A stretch of 64,000 bases of DNA, taken from NCBI RefSeq assembly GCF_021731985.1, contig NZ_JAKFWH010000060.1, positions 61,457 to 125,456 of the forward strand, in the 5' to 3' direction. The position numbers were made by a program, and so were the translations under genes. Positions 42,219-54,004 of the stretch are shown in pieces (positions within the stretch are counted from its first letter, which is position 1; each line of letters begins with the position of its first letter). This DNA is from Nitrosomonas sp. Its GTDB lineage: Bacteria; Pseudomonadota; Gammaproteobacteria; Burkholderiales; Nitrosomonadaceae. A model generated the notes under the pieces. The model was not told the DNA's origin. It saw nothing but the letters and a program-made list of their open reading frames with translations, and did not search any database.

Positions 42219-43055
42219 TTACGTAATAAAATTCAATTGACCGCCGCTTACGCGCATTATGCCAGCCAAATCCGGGTAGGAACAAATATTACTAAAATCC
42301 CTATCCCCAAACAATCGCCTGCACGCAGCCGCTTGATCATAGCCATGCTCTAATAGCAACCATCCATTATTAACAAGATAATCCGGTGCCGTAGCGATAA
42401 TGTGGCGAATACATGCCAATCCGTTGTCACCCGTAGACAGCGCCATTTGCGGTTCAAAACGCAAATCACCTTGTTGCAGATGCGGATCATTTTCTGCCAC
42501 ATACGGCGGATTTGATACAATCAGATCAAATCTTTCCCCGGAAAGTTCATCAAACCAGTTCCCGGTTTTGAGATAAATATTATTTACTTCCAGATTCTCG
42601 GCATTCCATCGGGATACCGCGATAGCTTCCGATGACAAATCAATTGCAGTTACTTGTGATTGCGGGCGATGCTTTGCGAGGGTAATAGCGATCGCACCGC
42701 TACCCGTTCCCAAATCCAGTATCTTACAAAACTGACTGTCCGGTATTAGTTTCAATACCAACTCAACCAGCAATTCAGTCTCCGGACGGGGGATTAAAAC
42801 CGCTTCAGTGACTTTAAAAGTCAGGTCGTAAAAGTCTCGTCGCCCAATCAGATAGGCAACCGGTATGCCATCAATACGCTGCCTGACCAAACGGGAAAAT
42901 TCATCAGTCTGTTGCGAAGTTAGTACTTGATCTGGATGAGTCAGTAAAAAGGCATGCTCTACATCTAACACATGCTGTAACAGCAATCGCGCGTCCACTC
43001 TATCAATCTCTCGATAGGCCGATGTTAATGCCTGAGCAATGGTTTCCGGTTGCAT
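42219..43055 (-). CDS. prmC: Release factor glutamine methyltransferase
   Basis: YLIGRRDFYDLTFKVTEAVLIPRPETELLVE; DLGTGSGAIAI; DLIVSNPPYV. Confidence 0.96.
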   Translation of the reverse strand: MQPETIAQALTSAYREIDRVDARLLLQHVLDVEHAFLLTHPDQVLTSQQTDEFSRLVRQRIDGIPVAYLIGRRDFYDLTFKVTEAVLIPRPETELLVELVLKLIPDSQFCKILDLGTGSGAIAITLAKHRPQSQVTAIDLSSEAIAVSRWNAENLEVNNIYLKTGNWFDELSGERFDLIVSNPPYVAENDPHLQQGDLRFEPQMALSTGDNGLACIRHIIATAPDYLVNNGWLLLEHGYDQAAACRRLFGDRDFSNICSYPDLAGIMRVSGGQLNFIT

Positions 43056-43091
43056 AGCCTCACATTAAAGAATACTTAACTGCAAGGCAAA

Positions 43092-44171
43092 CTACTCTTG
43101 AACCGAAGCTGCCAGTAATTCCGCCTGATGTTCAGCCATTAATGCTGAACAAAGTTCATCGATATCACCATCCATAATCTGATCCATTTTATAGAGTGTC
43201 AGATTAATTCGATGATCAGTCACACGTCCCTGAGGAAAATTATAAGTACGGATCCGTTCCGATCGCTCGCCAGTACCTACCAGCGACTTTCTCGTAGCGG
43301 CTTGTTCGGCATGTTGTGCTCGCATTTGTTTGTCATGAATACGGGCAGCCAGGACACTCAGCGCTTGCGCTTTGTTTTTATGTTGCGAACGCCCATCCTG
43401 ACATTCCACGACAATACCGGTTGGCAGATGCGTTATGCGTACAGCCGAATCGGTTTTATTAATATGCTGACCGCCTGCACCAGAGGCACGATAAGTATCA
43501 ATTCGCAACTCAGAAGGATTTAGCACCACTTCGCTGACTTCATCCGCCTCCGGCATAACGGCCACAGTACACGTTGAGGTATGCACACGTCCTTGCGTTT
43601 CGGTAACAGGCACACGTTGAACACGGTGGCCGCCGGATTCAAATTTTAGCCGGGAATACGCACCCTGCCCAATGATTTTGGCGATAATTTCCTTATACCC
43701 GCCGATCTCAGACAAGCTTTGTGAAATAATCTCAACCTGCCAGCTGCGTCTTTCCGCAAAACGGGAATACATACGAAACAAGTTACCGGCAAATAGCGCA
43801 GATTCATCTCCCCCAGTTCCTGCACGAATTTCCAGGAAAATATTGCGCTCATCATTGGGATCTTTCGGGAGTAGTTGCTTCTGAATTTCAGATTCAAGCT
43901 TAACAAGCTTTTCTTTGCCAGCTTGTATTTCTGCTTCCGCAAAAGAACGCATTTCCAAATCGGCGTGCATTTCCCGTGCGGTTTGTATATCTCGCTCACT
44001 GAGCTGGTAAGCACGGTAGAGTTCAACAATCGGAACAATTTCAGAATGTTCTCGCGTGAGCTTGCGATAGTTATCCAGATTGGCTGTCACGGATTCGCTG
44101 CTCAGCAAATGATTTAATTCTTCCAAACGCACACTCAAGCGAGTGAGCCTGTCTGCGATATTCCTGTTCAT
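43092..44171 (-). CDS. prfA: Peptide chain release factor 1
   Basis: [68 protein letters not shown]. Confidence 0.98.
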   Translation of the reverse strand: MNRNIADRLTRLSVRLEELNHLLSSESVTANLDNYRKLTREHSEIVPIVELYRAYQLSERDIQTAREMHADLEMRSFAEAEIQAGKEKLVKLESEIQKQLLPKDPNDERNIFLEIRAGTGGDESALFAGNLFRMYSRFAERRSWQVEIISQSLSEIGGYKEIIAKIIGQGAYSRLKFESGGHRVQRVPVTETQGRVHTSTCTVAVMPEADEVSEVVLNPSELRIDTYRASGAGGQHINKTDSAVRITHLPTGIVVECQDGRSQHKNKAQALSVLAARIHDKQMRAQHAEQAATRKSLVGTGERSERIRTYNFPQGRVTDHRINLTLYKMDQIMDGDIDELCSALMAEHQAELLAASVQE

Positions 44172-45421
44172 TGCGGGCGATGCAATTGGTAGAGTCGATT
44201 AATCAACTCGACTAATTCCTCGCGTTCATCAGCCGTTGCATGATTCAATACACTGGAAGGCACATGTAAGAATTTATTAGTTAGACTATTACTCAGTGAT
44301 TCAATAACTTTCTTGGGATCTTCGCCCTTTTCCAGTAACTTGCTTGCACGCGCCAGTTCATGACGGCGATAACGTTCGCCCTGGTCACGTAATGCACGAA
44401 TGGTCGGAACCATTTCTCGTGTCGCCAGCCAGCGCATAAAATCCACCACATTGGAATCGATAATGGTTTCAGCCTGGGCAACTGCACTTTGACGCGAATC
44501 CAAACCTTCTTTTACGATTTCGGATAAATCATCGACATAGTAGAGAAATACGTCATCCAGTTCCGCCACTTCAGACTCAACATCGCGCGGCACGGCCAAG
44601 TCCACGATAAAAATCGGCCGATGCTTACGTATCTTAATAGCACGCTCCACCATGCCTTTACCCAGTATCGGTAATGGACTTGCGGTACAAGTTACAACGA
44701 TATCATGGAGCGCCAATTGTTCCGGCAAATCGCTCAGGGTAATAGCTTGTGCATTAAAACGATTGGCCAATGCTTCAGCACGTTCCGTTGTACGATTAGC
44801 AACAGTAATTTTTTTTGGATTACGTGCGGCAAAGTGATTGGCGCATAATTCAATCATCTCCCCGGCACCGATAAACAGAACACGTTGATCGCTGATATCG
44901 CCAAAAATCCGTTCGGCCAAACGCGCAGCCGCAGCAGCCATTGATACCGAATTGGTGCCAATCTCAGTCGATGTACGAACTTCCTTGGCGACATAAAATG
45001 TTCGTTGAAACAGTTTATGCAACATTAATCCCAGGGTACCCGCATGTTCTGCTGATTTCACAGCACTTTTTAACTGCCCCAGTATCTGCGGCTCACCTAG
45101 AACCATAGAATCCAATCCGCTGGCAACCCGGAATGCATGTTTCACAGCTTGTTCGCGCGGAAACTTATATAAGTAGGGATCCAGCTCACGGGTCTGGAGG
45201 TGATGAAAATCCGCCAGCCAAAACATGGCGTCTTCCGGCTTATCGGTACAGCAATAAACTTCGGTACGATTACAGGTGGATACAATAGCCGCTTCTTTGA
45301 TGGGGTTTCGCCCAACCAAATCACGTAATGCATGCTCCATTGTATTTTCAGGAAAAGTAACCTGCTCACGCACATCCAGCGGCGCAGTATTGTGATTAAT
45401 ACCAAAGGCGAATAACTGCAT
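44168..45421 (-). CDS. hemA: Glutamyl-tRNA reductase
   Basis: [57 protein letters not shown]; 4-bp overlap with prfA. Confidence 0.97.
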   Translation of the reverse strand: MQLFAFGINHNTAPLDVREQVTFPENTMEHALRDLVGRNPIKEAAIVSTCNRTEVYCCTDKPEDAMFWLADFHHLQTRELDPYLYKFPREQAVKHAFRVASGLDSMVLGEPQILGQLKSAVKSAEHAGTLGLMLHKLFQRTFYVAKEVRTSTEIGTNSVSMAAAAARLAERIFGDISDQRVLFIGAGEMIELCANHFAARNPKKITVANRTTERAEALANRFNAQAITLSDLPEQLALHDIVVTCTASPLPILGKGMVERAIKIRKHRPIFIVDLAVPRDVESEVAELDDVFLYYVDDLSEIVKEGLDSRQSAVAQAETIIDSNVVDFMRWLATREMVPTIRALRDQGERYRRHELARASKLLEKGEDPKKVIESLSNSLTNKFLHVPSSVLNHATADEREELVELINRLYQLHRPQ

Positions 45422-45550
45422 GAAATATAATGTTAGTCTATGAAAGCAAATGGTAAGAAATAACTAAGCATTATAATATTAGGATCCCTTAAATACCATC
45501 AATGAAAAACATTTATTTTTATATTCCTTGTCTACCACACAGCAATTCTA

Positions 45551-46051
45551 TTAGTGCCATGGTGTAATCGGAATAATTGAAATACTATTTTTAGGCGAAC
45601 CCTCAATAATCCGGTCGCTATAAGTCAAATACACCAGAACATTTCTTTTTGCATCATAAAAACGAACAACTTGTAATGACTTGAACAATAACGATGTGCT
45701 TTTTTTAAACACTTCTTTACCATCTTCCTGACCATTCTTAATTTTCTCTGGCAAAGAAATCGGTCCAATCTGACGGCAGGCGATAGAGGCATCGGAAGTA
45801 TCCTCAGCAATGCCCACTACGCCACTGACCCCTCCGGTTTTAGCTCGGCTTAAATAACAGGTCGCTCCAGCAATCTCAGGATCGTCAAAAGCTTCAATAA
45901 CAATCTTATCGTTGGCCCCCAACATCTTGAATTTGGTTGAAACACTACCAATTTGATCAGCCACAACGATGCTGGATGTGAATAGAATTAAGATCAGAAT
46001 CAACAAGACATTTAATGTCTTCTGTTTTCTAGTATTTACCTGACACAGCAT
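45551..46051 (-). CDS. CreA family protein
   Basis: [67 protein letters not shown]. Confidence 0.88.
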   Translation of the reverse strand: MLCQVNTRKQKTLNVLLILILILFTSSIVVADQIGSVSTKFKMLGANDKIVIEAFDDPEIAGATCYLSRAKTGGVSGVVGIAEDTSDASIACRQIGPISLPEKIKNGQEDGKEVFKKSTSLLFKSLQVVRFYDAKRNVLVYLTYSDRIIEGSPKNSISIIPITPWH

Positions 46052-46345
46052 AGATTCTCTCCTAATGACTTGAAATATTTAATTTTCAATATTTACATCA
46101 AGCGCGGTTTCTTTAAACACGCATTGCATAACAATCGCCTAATCTGTCACTGATCATTGAGTCTTAGGAAGCCAGTTAGTTTCATTATCACATTAATGAT
46201 CATCGGAAATCACAGAATAGTAATCTTGACACACCATCTTCAATCCGATCAGTTCGTGCGAACAATGCATTGGTTTAGTTGTGCATCTACTGATGATTCT
46301 TAACCGGATTAAATTGAAGTAGCAGAATGGTAATAACCAGATAGC

Positions 46346-46422
46346 TGGTAGGCGCGATTGGATTCGAACCAACGACCCCCACCATGTCAAGGTGGTGCTC
46401 TAACCAACTGAGCTACGCGCCT
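46346..46422 (-). tRNA. tRNA-Val (GAC)
   Basis: Minus strand AGGCGCGTAGCTCAGTTGGTTAGAGCACCACCTTGACATGGTGGGGGTCGTTGGTTCGAATCCAATCGCGCCTACCA; anticodon loop TTGACAT. Confidence 0.96.
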
Positions 46423-46515
46423 GGGAAGAGCGGATTCTAACCGAAACAGCTAGCTGCTACAAATGATATGTGCATATGAAGCCAAAATAGTATTGGCAAT
46501 TACTCGATTAAAGAA

Positions 46516-47355
46516 TCAAGCAATGAGTTCCACTTTACCGCTATCCAAATGGTATATTCCACCCACGATGCGAATTCTCTTGTGGTCGTGATAGAAATCC
46601 AAAATAGGCGTTTTTCTTCTCAGTCTTTCGACTGTCATGATGACATTCATCTTAGTCACATTAATTAATCGACTGCTTGATGTATCATTTACCGCTCTGA
46701 CAGCAGGCGCAATCGCACTGGCCAATAATTGGATATGACCCGGAAAATCTTTGTGATGATCAACCGCATCCATAGCTGCTTTCACAGCACCGCAACTTTC
46801 ATGGCCAAGAACCATAATTAATGGCGTGTTCAGGACAGCAACTGAATATTCAATAGTAGCGATGTTATCGTTAGTCAAATAATTACCGGCTCCACGCGCA
46901 ACAAAAAGATCACCCTGTGCTTCGTCAAAACAATGCTCCGGACTGGCTCTGGAATCGGAGCAACCCAGTATTGTGGCATACGGATTTTGACCTCCAGTCA
47001 AAGCGGATTGTATATCATGAAAATCCAATGGCTTGGATTTCCCGGAAACATAGCGTTCGTTGCCTTGCATCAGTCTTTCCAATGCTTGATCGGGTGTTAA
47101 AACATTTTCCGGTTTCGGTGAAAGTGCGCCAGAAGTATTAGCCGGTTTGCTCTCACGGGCATTTGCGATCCCCGCACGAATCATTCCAAGGCTTAAAGCA
47201 GTTGCTGCAGATAGCTTGAGAAACGATCGCTTACTGACATTTAAGTTGCAGTCTTCGGCTTGGTTATTATTTTTTTCACATCGATGACACATACTGAAAA
47301 TCCCATGTTTAAAATTAACCAAAGTAACCAATCTTATACTTTCTGATACGATCAA
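46516..47355 (-). CDS. Beta-class carbonic anhydrase, predicted exported
   Basis: ATILGCSDSRASPEHCFDEAQGDLFVARGAGN; VLGHESCGAVKAAMD; leader VSKRSFLKLSAATALSLGMIRAGIANA. Likely start MCHRCEK at 47295. Confidence 0.92.
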   Translation of the reverse strand: MIVSESIRLVTLVNFKHGIFSMCHRCEKNNNQAEDCNLNVSKRSFLKLSAATALSLGMIRAGIANARESKPANTSGALSPKPENVLTPDQALERLMQGNERYVSGKSKPLDFHDIQSALTGGQNPYATILGCSDSRASPEHCFDEAQGDLFVARGAGNYLTNDNIATIEYSVAVLNTPLIMVLGHESCGAVKAAMDAVDHHKDFPGHIQLLASAIAPAVRAVNDTSSSRLINVTKMNVIMTVERLRRKTPILDFYHDHKRIRIVGGIYHLDSGKVELIA

Positions 47356-47643
47356 TCGTGAGGTAAGATGATTAGACTTGCGCTAGCATTTCAGAAAAAT
47401 TATCTGCTATTTCAATTTAAGTAGAAAAGTCGCCTTGCTCCGTTTTTCCACCTGGTTTATTACTTTTATTTATTCTCACGTAGAACAAAATTGTCAATAA
47501 TGTCCAAAAGCCGAATTTCGAGTATACTGCCCCGCTGCAAGAATTTTCCAGAAAAATAAAAAATGATCTGGAAGCAATGTGTTAACACAGAATAAAAATT
47601 CTACATTTATAAATAATGAATTGGCATTTGCCAGGGAGAACTT

Positions 47644-48087
47644 ATGTACAAGCTATTACCAAGCGTTTTACTATTTTTGATACTTACCATGCCGTATAGT
47701 GTCATTGCCCATGAAGGGGAAGATCACGCGCACGATGAACCCGCTGCGGGGTCGTCATCACAATTGGAGAGCGGTAATGGGTGGCGAGTTATTCGTTCGC
47801 TTGAAATAGGCACTTCAGGAAAATTCGTTCATATGGTACATATTGACCATAGTGTCTATACAGATAAAACCATTTATAGCGCTGCTATCAATAGAATTTG
47901 CCCTTCCGATACCGAATTTTGCAGAATCAGATTCTGGAGTCAAGAGCGTTTTATACCGGAAAAAGTTTCTCTAACAACCGAACAAAATAAACAATTAAAA
48001 GCTGAATATTTAGTGAATAAGACTGCTGGAACTCATCAATTACGTTGGTCTTGCAGCGTTGATCCCGATAAGAAACATTGCTTCTAG
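47644..48087 (+). CDS. Small secreted protein with His/Glu/Asp-rich N-terminus
   Basis: Signal peptide LLPSVLLFLILTMPYSVIA followed by HEGEDHAHDE; SD GGGAGA upstream; family not recognised. Confidence 0.7.
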   Translation: MYKLLPSVLLFLILTMPYSVIAHEGEDHAHDEPAAGSSSQLESGNGWRVIRSLEIGTSGKFVHMVHIDHSVYTDKTIYSAAINRICPSDTEFCRIRFWSQERFIPEKVSLTTEQNKQLKAEYLVNKTAGTHQLRWSCSVDPDKKHCF

Positions 48088-48163
48088 AATTAAAACGCCG
48101 CAGTAGCACGCAATAAACTTGGATAAGTAGTGCAAAAATAAAAGAAATTACGCTATTGTAATT

Positions 48164-49624
48164 TTAGATATGTAAAGCACGCTTATCCACGCCAAGAGCA
48201 GCTTCATGAAACACTTCCGATAGAGACGGATGAGCATGAACAATACAAGCAATGTCTTCACTGCTGGCTGAAAATTTCATCGCCATTACCGCTTCTGAAA
48301 TAAGTTCTGAAACATGCGGTCCGATCATATGAACACCCAATACACGATCAGTTTTTTCATCTGCTAATATTTTAATAAATCCGCTGGTCTCACCCATGGC
48401 ACGCGCACGTCCGTTAGCAATAAAGGGAAACTGCCCGGCTTTATAGGCGATGCCGGCAGCTTTCAATTCCTGTTCATTTTTCCCCACCCAGGCAATTTCG
48501 GGTGCAGTATAAATAACCCAGGGTACGATATTAAAATCGACCGGCTCATTTTCACTCACTTGCCCTTTCTCAAGGTGCATGATCATTTCAGCTACGGCCA
48601 CGCCTTCTTCAGATGCTTTATGCGCCAGCATTGGACCGCGCACCACGTCTCCCACCGCATAAACGTTAGTCAGATTGGTGCGGCAGTATTGATCAACCGT
48701 AATAAATCCACGCTCATCCAATAGCAAACCATTATCTTTAACACCCAATCCTGTGGTATTTGGGATACGGCCAATGGCAATAATTAATTTATCAACTTCT
48801 AAGATCTGCTCCTGATTGCTGGAATCGCTGTAATTAACAACCACACTATTCTTGGATGTTTTGATCGACTTGATGTTAATTCCGGTATTGATTTGCAAAC
48901 CGGCTTCTTTGGCAAATATGCTCTTAGCTTCTTTGGCTATCTGTTCATCAGCCGCCATTAGGAATCCAGGCATCGCTTCCAGAATGGTAACTTCTGCCCC
49001 TAGCCGGCGCCATACACTGCCCATTTCAAGGCCGATAACACCTGCACCAATAACACCCAGCCGTTTGGGCACCTCCGTTAACGCTAATGCGCCGGCATTA
49101 TCCAGGATCCGATCGTTATCAATCGGTGCAATCGATAACGATCGCGGTATCGAACCGGTTGCTATGATGACGTGCTTTGCCTGAATAGTTTCCGTATTGC
49201 CACTATCATCAACATTTATTTGCCAAATATTTGCGGACGCTTCCCGCTTTAATAATGTTCCTTTGCCATGCATCGATTTAACTTTATTCTTCTTAAATAA
49301 CGAGGCAATACCGGTAGTAAACGTAGTAACAATTTTGTCTTTGCGCGCAATCATGACAGGAACATCCACAGATACATTTTCTGTTGTAATGCCGTGAGCG
49401 GATAATTTGTGTTTTATCTGATAATAATTTTCCGAAGATTCCAGCAAGGCTTTCGATGGAATACAGCCTACATTTAAACAGGTACCGCCGAGGCTTGCCT
49501 TTCCTTTTGAATTTTTCCATTCATCGATACATATCGTATTCAAGCCAAGCTGTGCACAGCGGATCGCAGCAACATACCCCCCCGGACCCGCACCAATTAC
49601 TGCTACATCAAATGTTTCTGACAT
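48164..49624 (-). CDS. lpdA: Dihydrolipoyl dehydrogenase
   Basis: DVAVIGAGPGGYVAAIRCAQLGL; GGTCLNVGCIPSKALLESS; VHAHPSLSEVFHEAAL. Confidence 0.96.
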   Translation of the reverse strand: MSETFDVAVIGAGPGGYVAAIRCAQLGLNTICIDEWKNSKGKASLGGTCLNVGCIPSKALLESSENYYQIKHKLSAHGITTENVSVDVPVMIARKDKIVTTFTTGIASLFKKNKVKSMHGKGTLLKREASANIWQINVDDSGNTETIQAKHVIIATGSIPRSLSIAPIDNDRILDNAGALALTEVPKRLGVIGAGVIGLEMGSVWRRLGAEVTILEAMPGFLMAADEQIAKEAKSIFAKEAGLQINTGINIKSIKTSKNSVVVNYSDSSNQEQILEVDKLIIAIGRIPNTTGLGVKDNGLLLDERGFITVDQYCRTNLTNVYAVGDVVRGPMLAHKASEEGVAVAEMIMHLEKGQVSENEPVDFNIVPWVIYTAPEIAWVGKNEQELKAAGIAYKAGQFPFIANGRARAMGETSGFIKILADEKTDRVLGVHMIGPHVSELISEAVMAMKFSASSEDIACIVHAHPSLSEVFHEAALGVDKRALHI

Positions 49625-49732
49625 GATTAAAGCCTTATGAAAAAATCTTATTAATGACGAAGTGATTTTAAATTAAAATGATGCTGTTGTTTATGATTCG
49701 ATTCGATTTGATTTGATCAATACATCACAAGT

Positions 49733-50815
49733 CTACTGAAATGGCAGTTCTTGACTTTCGCATCCAATCGCGCCGATCTCACGAACTGCTTGGACATAAT
49801 CGCCACTTTCGTGCAATTTTGTCAGTGAGCCAAAATTATTCCTGGCGTGCATACGGGCAAGACGAGAAAGGCTAGTCGCCGACATCTCCCAATGCAGTCC
49901 GGTTAAAATTTCATCTGCACCCGAGGAATTATTACAAACCAGTATCATGTCACAGCCTGCGGTGAGCGCAGCTTGTGCGCGCAAGAGCATTGATTCCAGG
50001 TAATCCCCGGCACCACGCATACTCAAATCATCACTAAAAATACAACCTTCGAACTGTAATTCCGTACGTAAAATTTTTTGTAACCAGATCGTTGAAAAAC
50101 CAGCCGGTTTTTGCTCGATTTCTGGATAGATCACATGTGCCGGCATGATTCCAGCCAATCCTGAGTCAATCATGTGTTGGAATGGAATGAGATCATTCAT
50201 TTCGATATCGATGTACCGGCGCTGATCAATTGATTTTTCCAGATGCGAATCGGTTTGGATATAGCCGTGACCTGGAAAATGTTTGCCTATCGCCAGCATG
50301 CCGCCTTTTCTAAGGCCCAGCATCAAATTATGTGCGAGATCTGAAACCGTGTTGGGATCATGATGGAAAGCACGATCCCCGATAACGCAGCTTTGTCCAT
50401 GATCCAGATCCAGCACCGGTGTGAAACTGAAATCCACGCCGCAAGCGTTTAACTCCGCTGCCAGAACAAAGCCAACCTGTATTGCAAGATGGCGGGCGCG
50501 AGCAGGTTGCTTATCCCATATTTTCCCCAATTCACGCATGGCGGGCAATTTTGTGAAATCTTTCTGAAAACGCTGAACACGGCCACCTTCGTGGTCAACC
50601 GCGATTAGTAAGTGGGGATTTCGTAACGCATGAATCTGCTGCGTTAATTCCGTCAGCTGACGATTGTTGGAATAATTTCGCGTAAAGAGTATGACGCCAC
50701 CCGTGAGCGGGTGTAAAAGCCTTTTTATATCATCTTCGGTCAGTTGTGTACCGGCGATATCGAGCATCACTGGACCAAGTGACACGATTACTTCTCCAGC
50801 ACGACAAAAGCGCAA
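49733..50815 (-). CDS. nagZ: Beta-N-acetylhexosaminidase
   Basis: [51 protein letters not shown]. Confidence 0.95.
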   Translation of the reverse strand: MRFCRAGEVIVSLGPVMLDIAGTQLTEDDIKRLLHPLTGGVILFTRNYSNNRQLTELTQQIHALRNPHLLIAVDHEGGRVQRFQKDFTKLPAMRELGKIWDKQPARARHLAIQVGFVLAAELNACGVDFSFTPVLDLDHGQSCVIGDRAFHHDPNTVSDLAHNLMLGLRKGGMLAIGKHFPGHGYIQTDSHLEKSIDQRRYIDIEMNDLIPFQHMIDSGLAGIMPAHVIYPEIEQKPAGFSTIWLQKILRTELQFEGCIFSDDLSMRGAGDYLESMLLRAQAALTAGCDMILVCNNSSGADEILTGLHWEMSATSLSRLARMHARNNFGSLTKLHESGDYVQAVREIGAIGCESQELPFQ

Positions 50816-51165
50816 GCCATATTTATTTCATCACTGATGGAAAGATGATGTTGCGTAATACCTTTGTCGCTGATTAATTGATTGAGTTCAGGATGAAACT
50901 CAAAAAACGGTTTTCCCAGGCTATCATGAGTAATCGTAATATACGTCAAATTAACTGGATGGCGCAAACCGGTTCCCATCGCCTTCGACAGAGCCTCTTT
51001 CGCAGCAAAGCGGCTGGCTAGAAACAGAACGGGCTTACTGCTTGAGTGGTACTCCGGCCATTCGCTATCGGTTAATATGCGTCGCGCAAACCGTTCTCCA
51101 AAACGATCCAGTGATTGTGCAATCCGAGACGATTCTACAATATCGGTTCCAATACCATAGATCAT
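50788..51165 (-). CDS. acpS: Holo-[acyl-carrier-protein] synthase
   Basis: [53 protein letters not shown]. Confidence 0.96.
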   Translation of the reverse strand: MIYGIGTDIVESSRIAQSLDRFGERFARRILTDSEWPEYHSSSKPVLFLASRFAAKEALSKAMGTGLRHPVNLTYITITHDSLGKPFFEFHPELNQLISDKGITQHHLSISDEINMACAFVVLEK

Positions 51166-51887
51166 TCGCGCGCCTCAAGCATGAGTTGTTTCATCTCTTG
51201 TACTGCTTGCTTAAAACCAACAAAAATAGCTCTGGCAACTATAGCATGACCGATATTCAATTCGGATATTTCAGGTAAGGCAGCAATCGGTTGAACATTT
51301 TCATAATGCAGGCCATGCCCGGCATTTACTTTTAAACCAAGATCAATGCCCATTGCAACCGCTTTTTTTACTTCGACGAATTGCTTTTCCTGCGCCTCCG
51401 GAGTAACTGCGTCGGCATAACTACCCGTATGGATCTCGATAACCGGTGCACCGGCGCGAGCTGCTGCATCGATTTGCAGCGGATCGGCATTGATGAAAAG
51501 CGAAACATGTATTCCCGCTTCCCCCAACTTCTGGCAAACACGTTTTATTTGATCAAAATATTTCACCACATCCAGTCCGCCTTCTGTCGTCAACTCCTCG
51601 CGTCTCTCAGGCACTAGGCAAATATCATGGGGCTTTATTTTAAGTGCAATAGCGATCATTTCTTCAGTCACGGCACTTTCAAGATTCATTCTTGTCGTTA
51701 ACCGATCGCGTAGAATCTCCACATCGCGATCCTGAATATGGCGGCGATCCTCACGCAAATGCAATGTGATGGCATCAGCACCAGCAGATTCAGCGATCAG
51801 TGCCGCTTCAATTGGATCCGGATAGCTTGTTCCACGTGCCTGTCTTAATGTGGCCACATGATCAATATTGACGCCTAATTCAATCAT
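51162..51887 (-). CDS. pdxJ: Pyridoxine 5'-phosphate synthase
   Basis: [44 protein letters not shown]. Confidence 0.98.
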   Translation of the reverse strand: MIELGVNIDHVATLRQARGTSYPDPIEAALIAESAGADAITLHLREDRRHIQDRDVEILRDRLTTRMNLESAVTEEMIAIALKIKPHDICLVPERREELTTEGGLDVVKYFDQIKRVCQKLGEAGIHVSLFINADPLQIDAAARAGAPVIEIHTGSYADAVTPEAQEKQFVEVKKAVAMGIDLGLKVNAGHGLHYENVQPIAALPEISELNIGHAIVARAIFVGFKQAVQEMKQLMLEARE

Positions 51888-51935
51888 AATTTATGTTTCC
51901 AAAAATGCCAGCAAGTAAGAATAGCTGATATCTGA

Positions 51936-52829
51936 TTATTCATAACCTAGATTTCTTAATACACTTTCACTATCAGCCCACCCACTTTTAACTTTAACCC
52001 AGACCTCCAGATATACTTTACCCCCCACTAACAGCTCCATATCCTTACGTGCCTGGCTGGCTATTTGCTTTAACTTCTCGCCTTTTTTTCCAATAATAAT
52101 TGCTTTCTGATTCGGTTTCTCAACAAGAATTGTTGCATAAATTCTGTGCAAATCGCCTTCTAGGTTAAACTGATCCACCACGACACTGGTTGAATAGGGA
52201 ATTTCATCACCAACTAAACGGAACAGTTTCTCACGAATAAATTCTCCCGCAATAAACCGCTGACTGCGATCTGTTATTTCATCCTTATCAAATAAGGGTT
52301 GGTTAACTGGCAGATAGGTGCGGATTGTAGTAAGAAGCTCCGGTAATTGCATTTTATGTATGGCGCTAACCGGTATAATAGCTGCAAATTCAAATGTTTT
52401 TGCCATACTACCTAAGAAAGGCAGCAATTGATTCTTGTCAGCCAGCTTATCGATCTTATTCATCACTAAAATAACTGGAACATTCTTCGGAAGAATTTTT
52501 AGAGCAGTAAGATCGCGTTGATCAAAATGCATCGCTTCGATCACAAACAAAATAACATCCACATCTTGCATACTTTGCGTTACCACCCGGTTCATTGCAG
52601 TATTTAAACGGTTAGTATATTGCGTTTGAAATCCGGGTGTATCAACAAAAACAAATTGTGTTTGTTCATCCGTTAAAATGCCGTTAATCCGGAAACGGGT
52701 CGTTTGAGCTTTCTTGGATGTGATACTGATTTTTTGCTGCAGCAACTTATTCAGTAATGTTGATTTACCAACATTTGGACGGCCAATAATGGCAATGTAG
52801 CCAGTACGAAAATTGGCTTCAGTGGTCAT
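51936..52829 (-). CDS. era: GTPase Era
   Basis: [43 protein letters not shown]-term KH domain [24 protein letters not shown]. Confidence 0.98.
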   Translation of the reverse strand: MTTEANFRTGYIAIIGRPNVGKSTLLNKLLQQKISITSKKAQTTRFRINGILTDEQTQFVFVDTPGFQTQYTNRLNTAMNRVVTQSMQDVDVILFVIEAMHFDQRDLTALKILPKNVPVILVMNKIDKLADKNQLLPFLGSMAKTFEFAAIIPVSAIHKMQLPELLTTIRTYLPVNQPLFDKDEITDRSQRFIAGEFIREKLFRLVGDEIPYSTSVVVDQFNLEGDLHRIYATILVEKPNQKAIIIGKKGEKLKQIASQARKDMELLVGGKVYLEVWVKVKSGWADSESVLRNLGYE

Positions 52830-52867
52830 TCTGACAAATCATAGCTATTAATGTAGTAACATTCATG

Positions 52868-53602
52868 TTATGAGTAATTTTGATGCGGGCATGCTTCTTC
52901 ATAAGCTAACTTTGCCGCTGCTTGTTCTGCACTCCGGCGGCTTGCGCCTTCACCGAATGTACGAATATTAAACATGGGTATTACACATTCCACTTTAAAT
53001 TTCTGTTTATGTGCTTTGCCGCTGGTTGTAACCACCACGTATTCCGGTAGTGCCAATTTCTGACTTTGCAAGAATTCCTGTAATAAGGTTTTTGGATCTT
53101 TACCTTGTGTTTTAAAATCAATACTCTGCATCAAAGGTAAGTAAAGTGTCCTAATCACATCTTCAGCCCGGGCATAATTACTATCCAGATAAATGGCACC
53201 TAATACCGCTTCCAAGGCATCAGCAAGAATGGAAGGACGATGACAACCACCGCTCTTTAGCTCGCCTTCCCCTAGTCGGATCAGCCTATCCATCTGCAGA
53301 TTCAGCGCCATATCAGATAATGCCTGCTGATTAACAAAATTGGCGCGAAGCCGTGATAAATGTCCTTCCGGCAAGTCCGGAAAACATTTATAAATTAATC
53401 CAGCAATCGCACAATTCAATACGGCATCACCTAAGAATTCGAGACGTTCGTTGTGAAATGCACTATGACTTCGATGCGTCAGTGCTTCTTGCAGTAATTT
53501 GAACTGCGTGAAAGAATAATCTATGCGCTTACAGTATGTATCCAGTAAAAATTGATAATTACTTTGTATCGCGTCATTTGGCATCGTATTGCCTAGCATC
53601 AA
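52868..53602 (-). CDS. rnc: Ribonuclease III
   Basis: NERLEFLGDAVLNCAIAGLIY; C-term dsRBD GEGASRRSAEQAAAKLAYEEA. Confidence 0.97.
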   Translation of the reverse strand: MMLGNTMPNDAIQSNYQFLLDTYCKRIDYSFTQFKLLQEALTHRSHSAFHNERLEFLGDAVLNCAIAGLIYKCFPDLPEGHLSRLRANFVNQQALSDMALNLQMDRLIRLGEGELKSGGCHRPSILADALEAVLGAIYLDSNYARAEDVIRTLYLPLMQSIDFKTQGKDPKTLLQEFLQSQKLALPEYVVVTTSGKAHKQKFKVECVIPMFNIRTFGEGASRRSAEQAAAKLAYEEACPHQNYS

Positions 53603-53988
53603 TCGCTGATGGCTTCAAAATCAATATTTAAGGACAGATTGGCGATGAGTGGAATTTTTGTTGTATATTCTGCGCTCAGGACAATGCGACCATTCTCTTT
53701 ATTGATTTTAATATCTTGCCCATTAATGGATTTAATATTATCAATCTGGGCACGCCTATTAAACGATAGTCTTATTTGATTCAGATCCATATTCTGCGAA
53801 TTAGTATCCTTGATTATTGCTGTTAAGTTTTTTTGGATTGTGGAATATTCAATATAAGCCGGGGCAATTCTCAAGCCGGAAATGGCAATCAAAATCAAGA
53901 TCACAGACCACACCAGCAAACCAGATAAACTAATACCTTTTTGTTTTTGTAGCATCTTGTGATACCTCATGCTTTCCTCCTCGTCCAA
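53599..53988 (-). CDS. DUF4845 domain-containing protein
   Basis: KQKGISLSGLLVWSVILILIAISGLRIAPAYIEYSTIQKNLTAI; located between lepB and rnc. Confidence 0.88.
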   Translation of the reverse strand: MDEEESMRYHKMLQKQKGISLSGLLVWSVILILIAISGLRIAPAYIEYSTIQKNLTAIIKDTNSQNMDLNQIRLSFNRRAQIDNIKSINGQDIKINKENGRIVLSAEYTTKIPLIANLSLNIDFEAISD

Positions 53989-54004
53989 GAAAAAGCTTCA
54001 AGCG

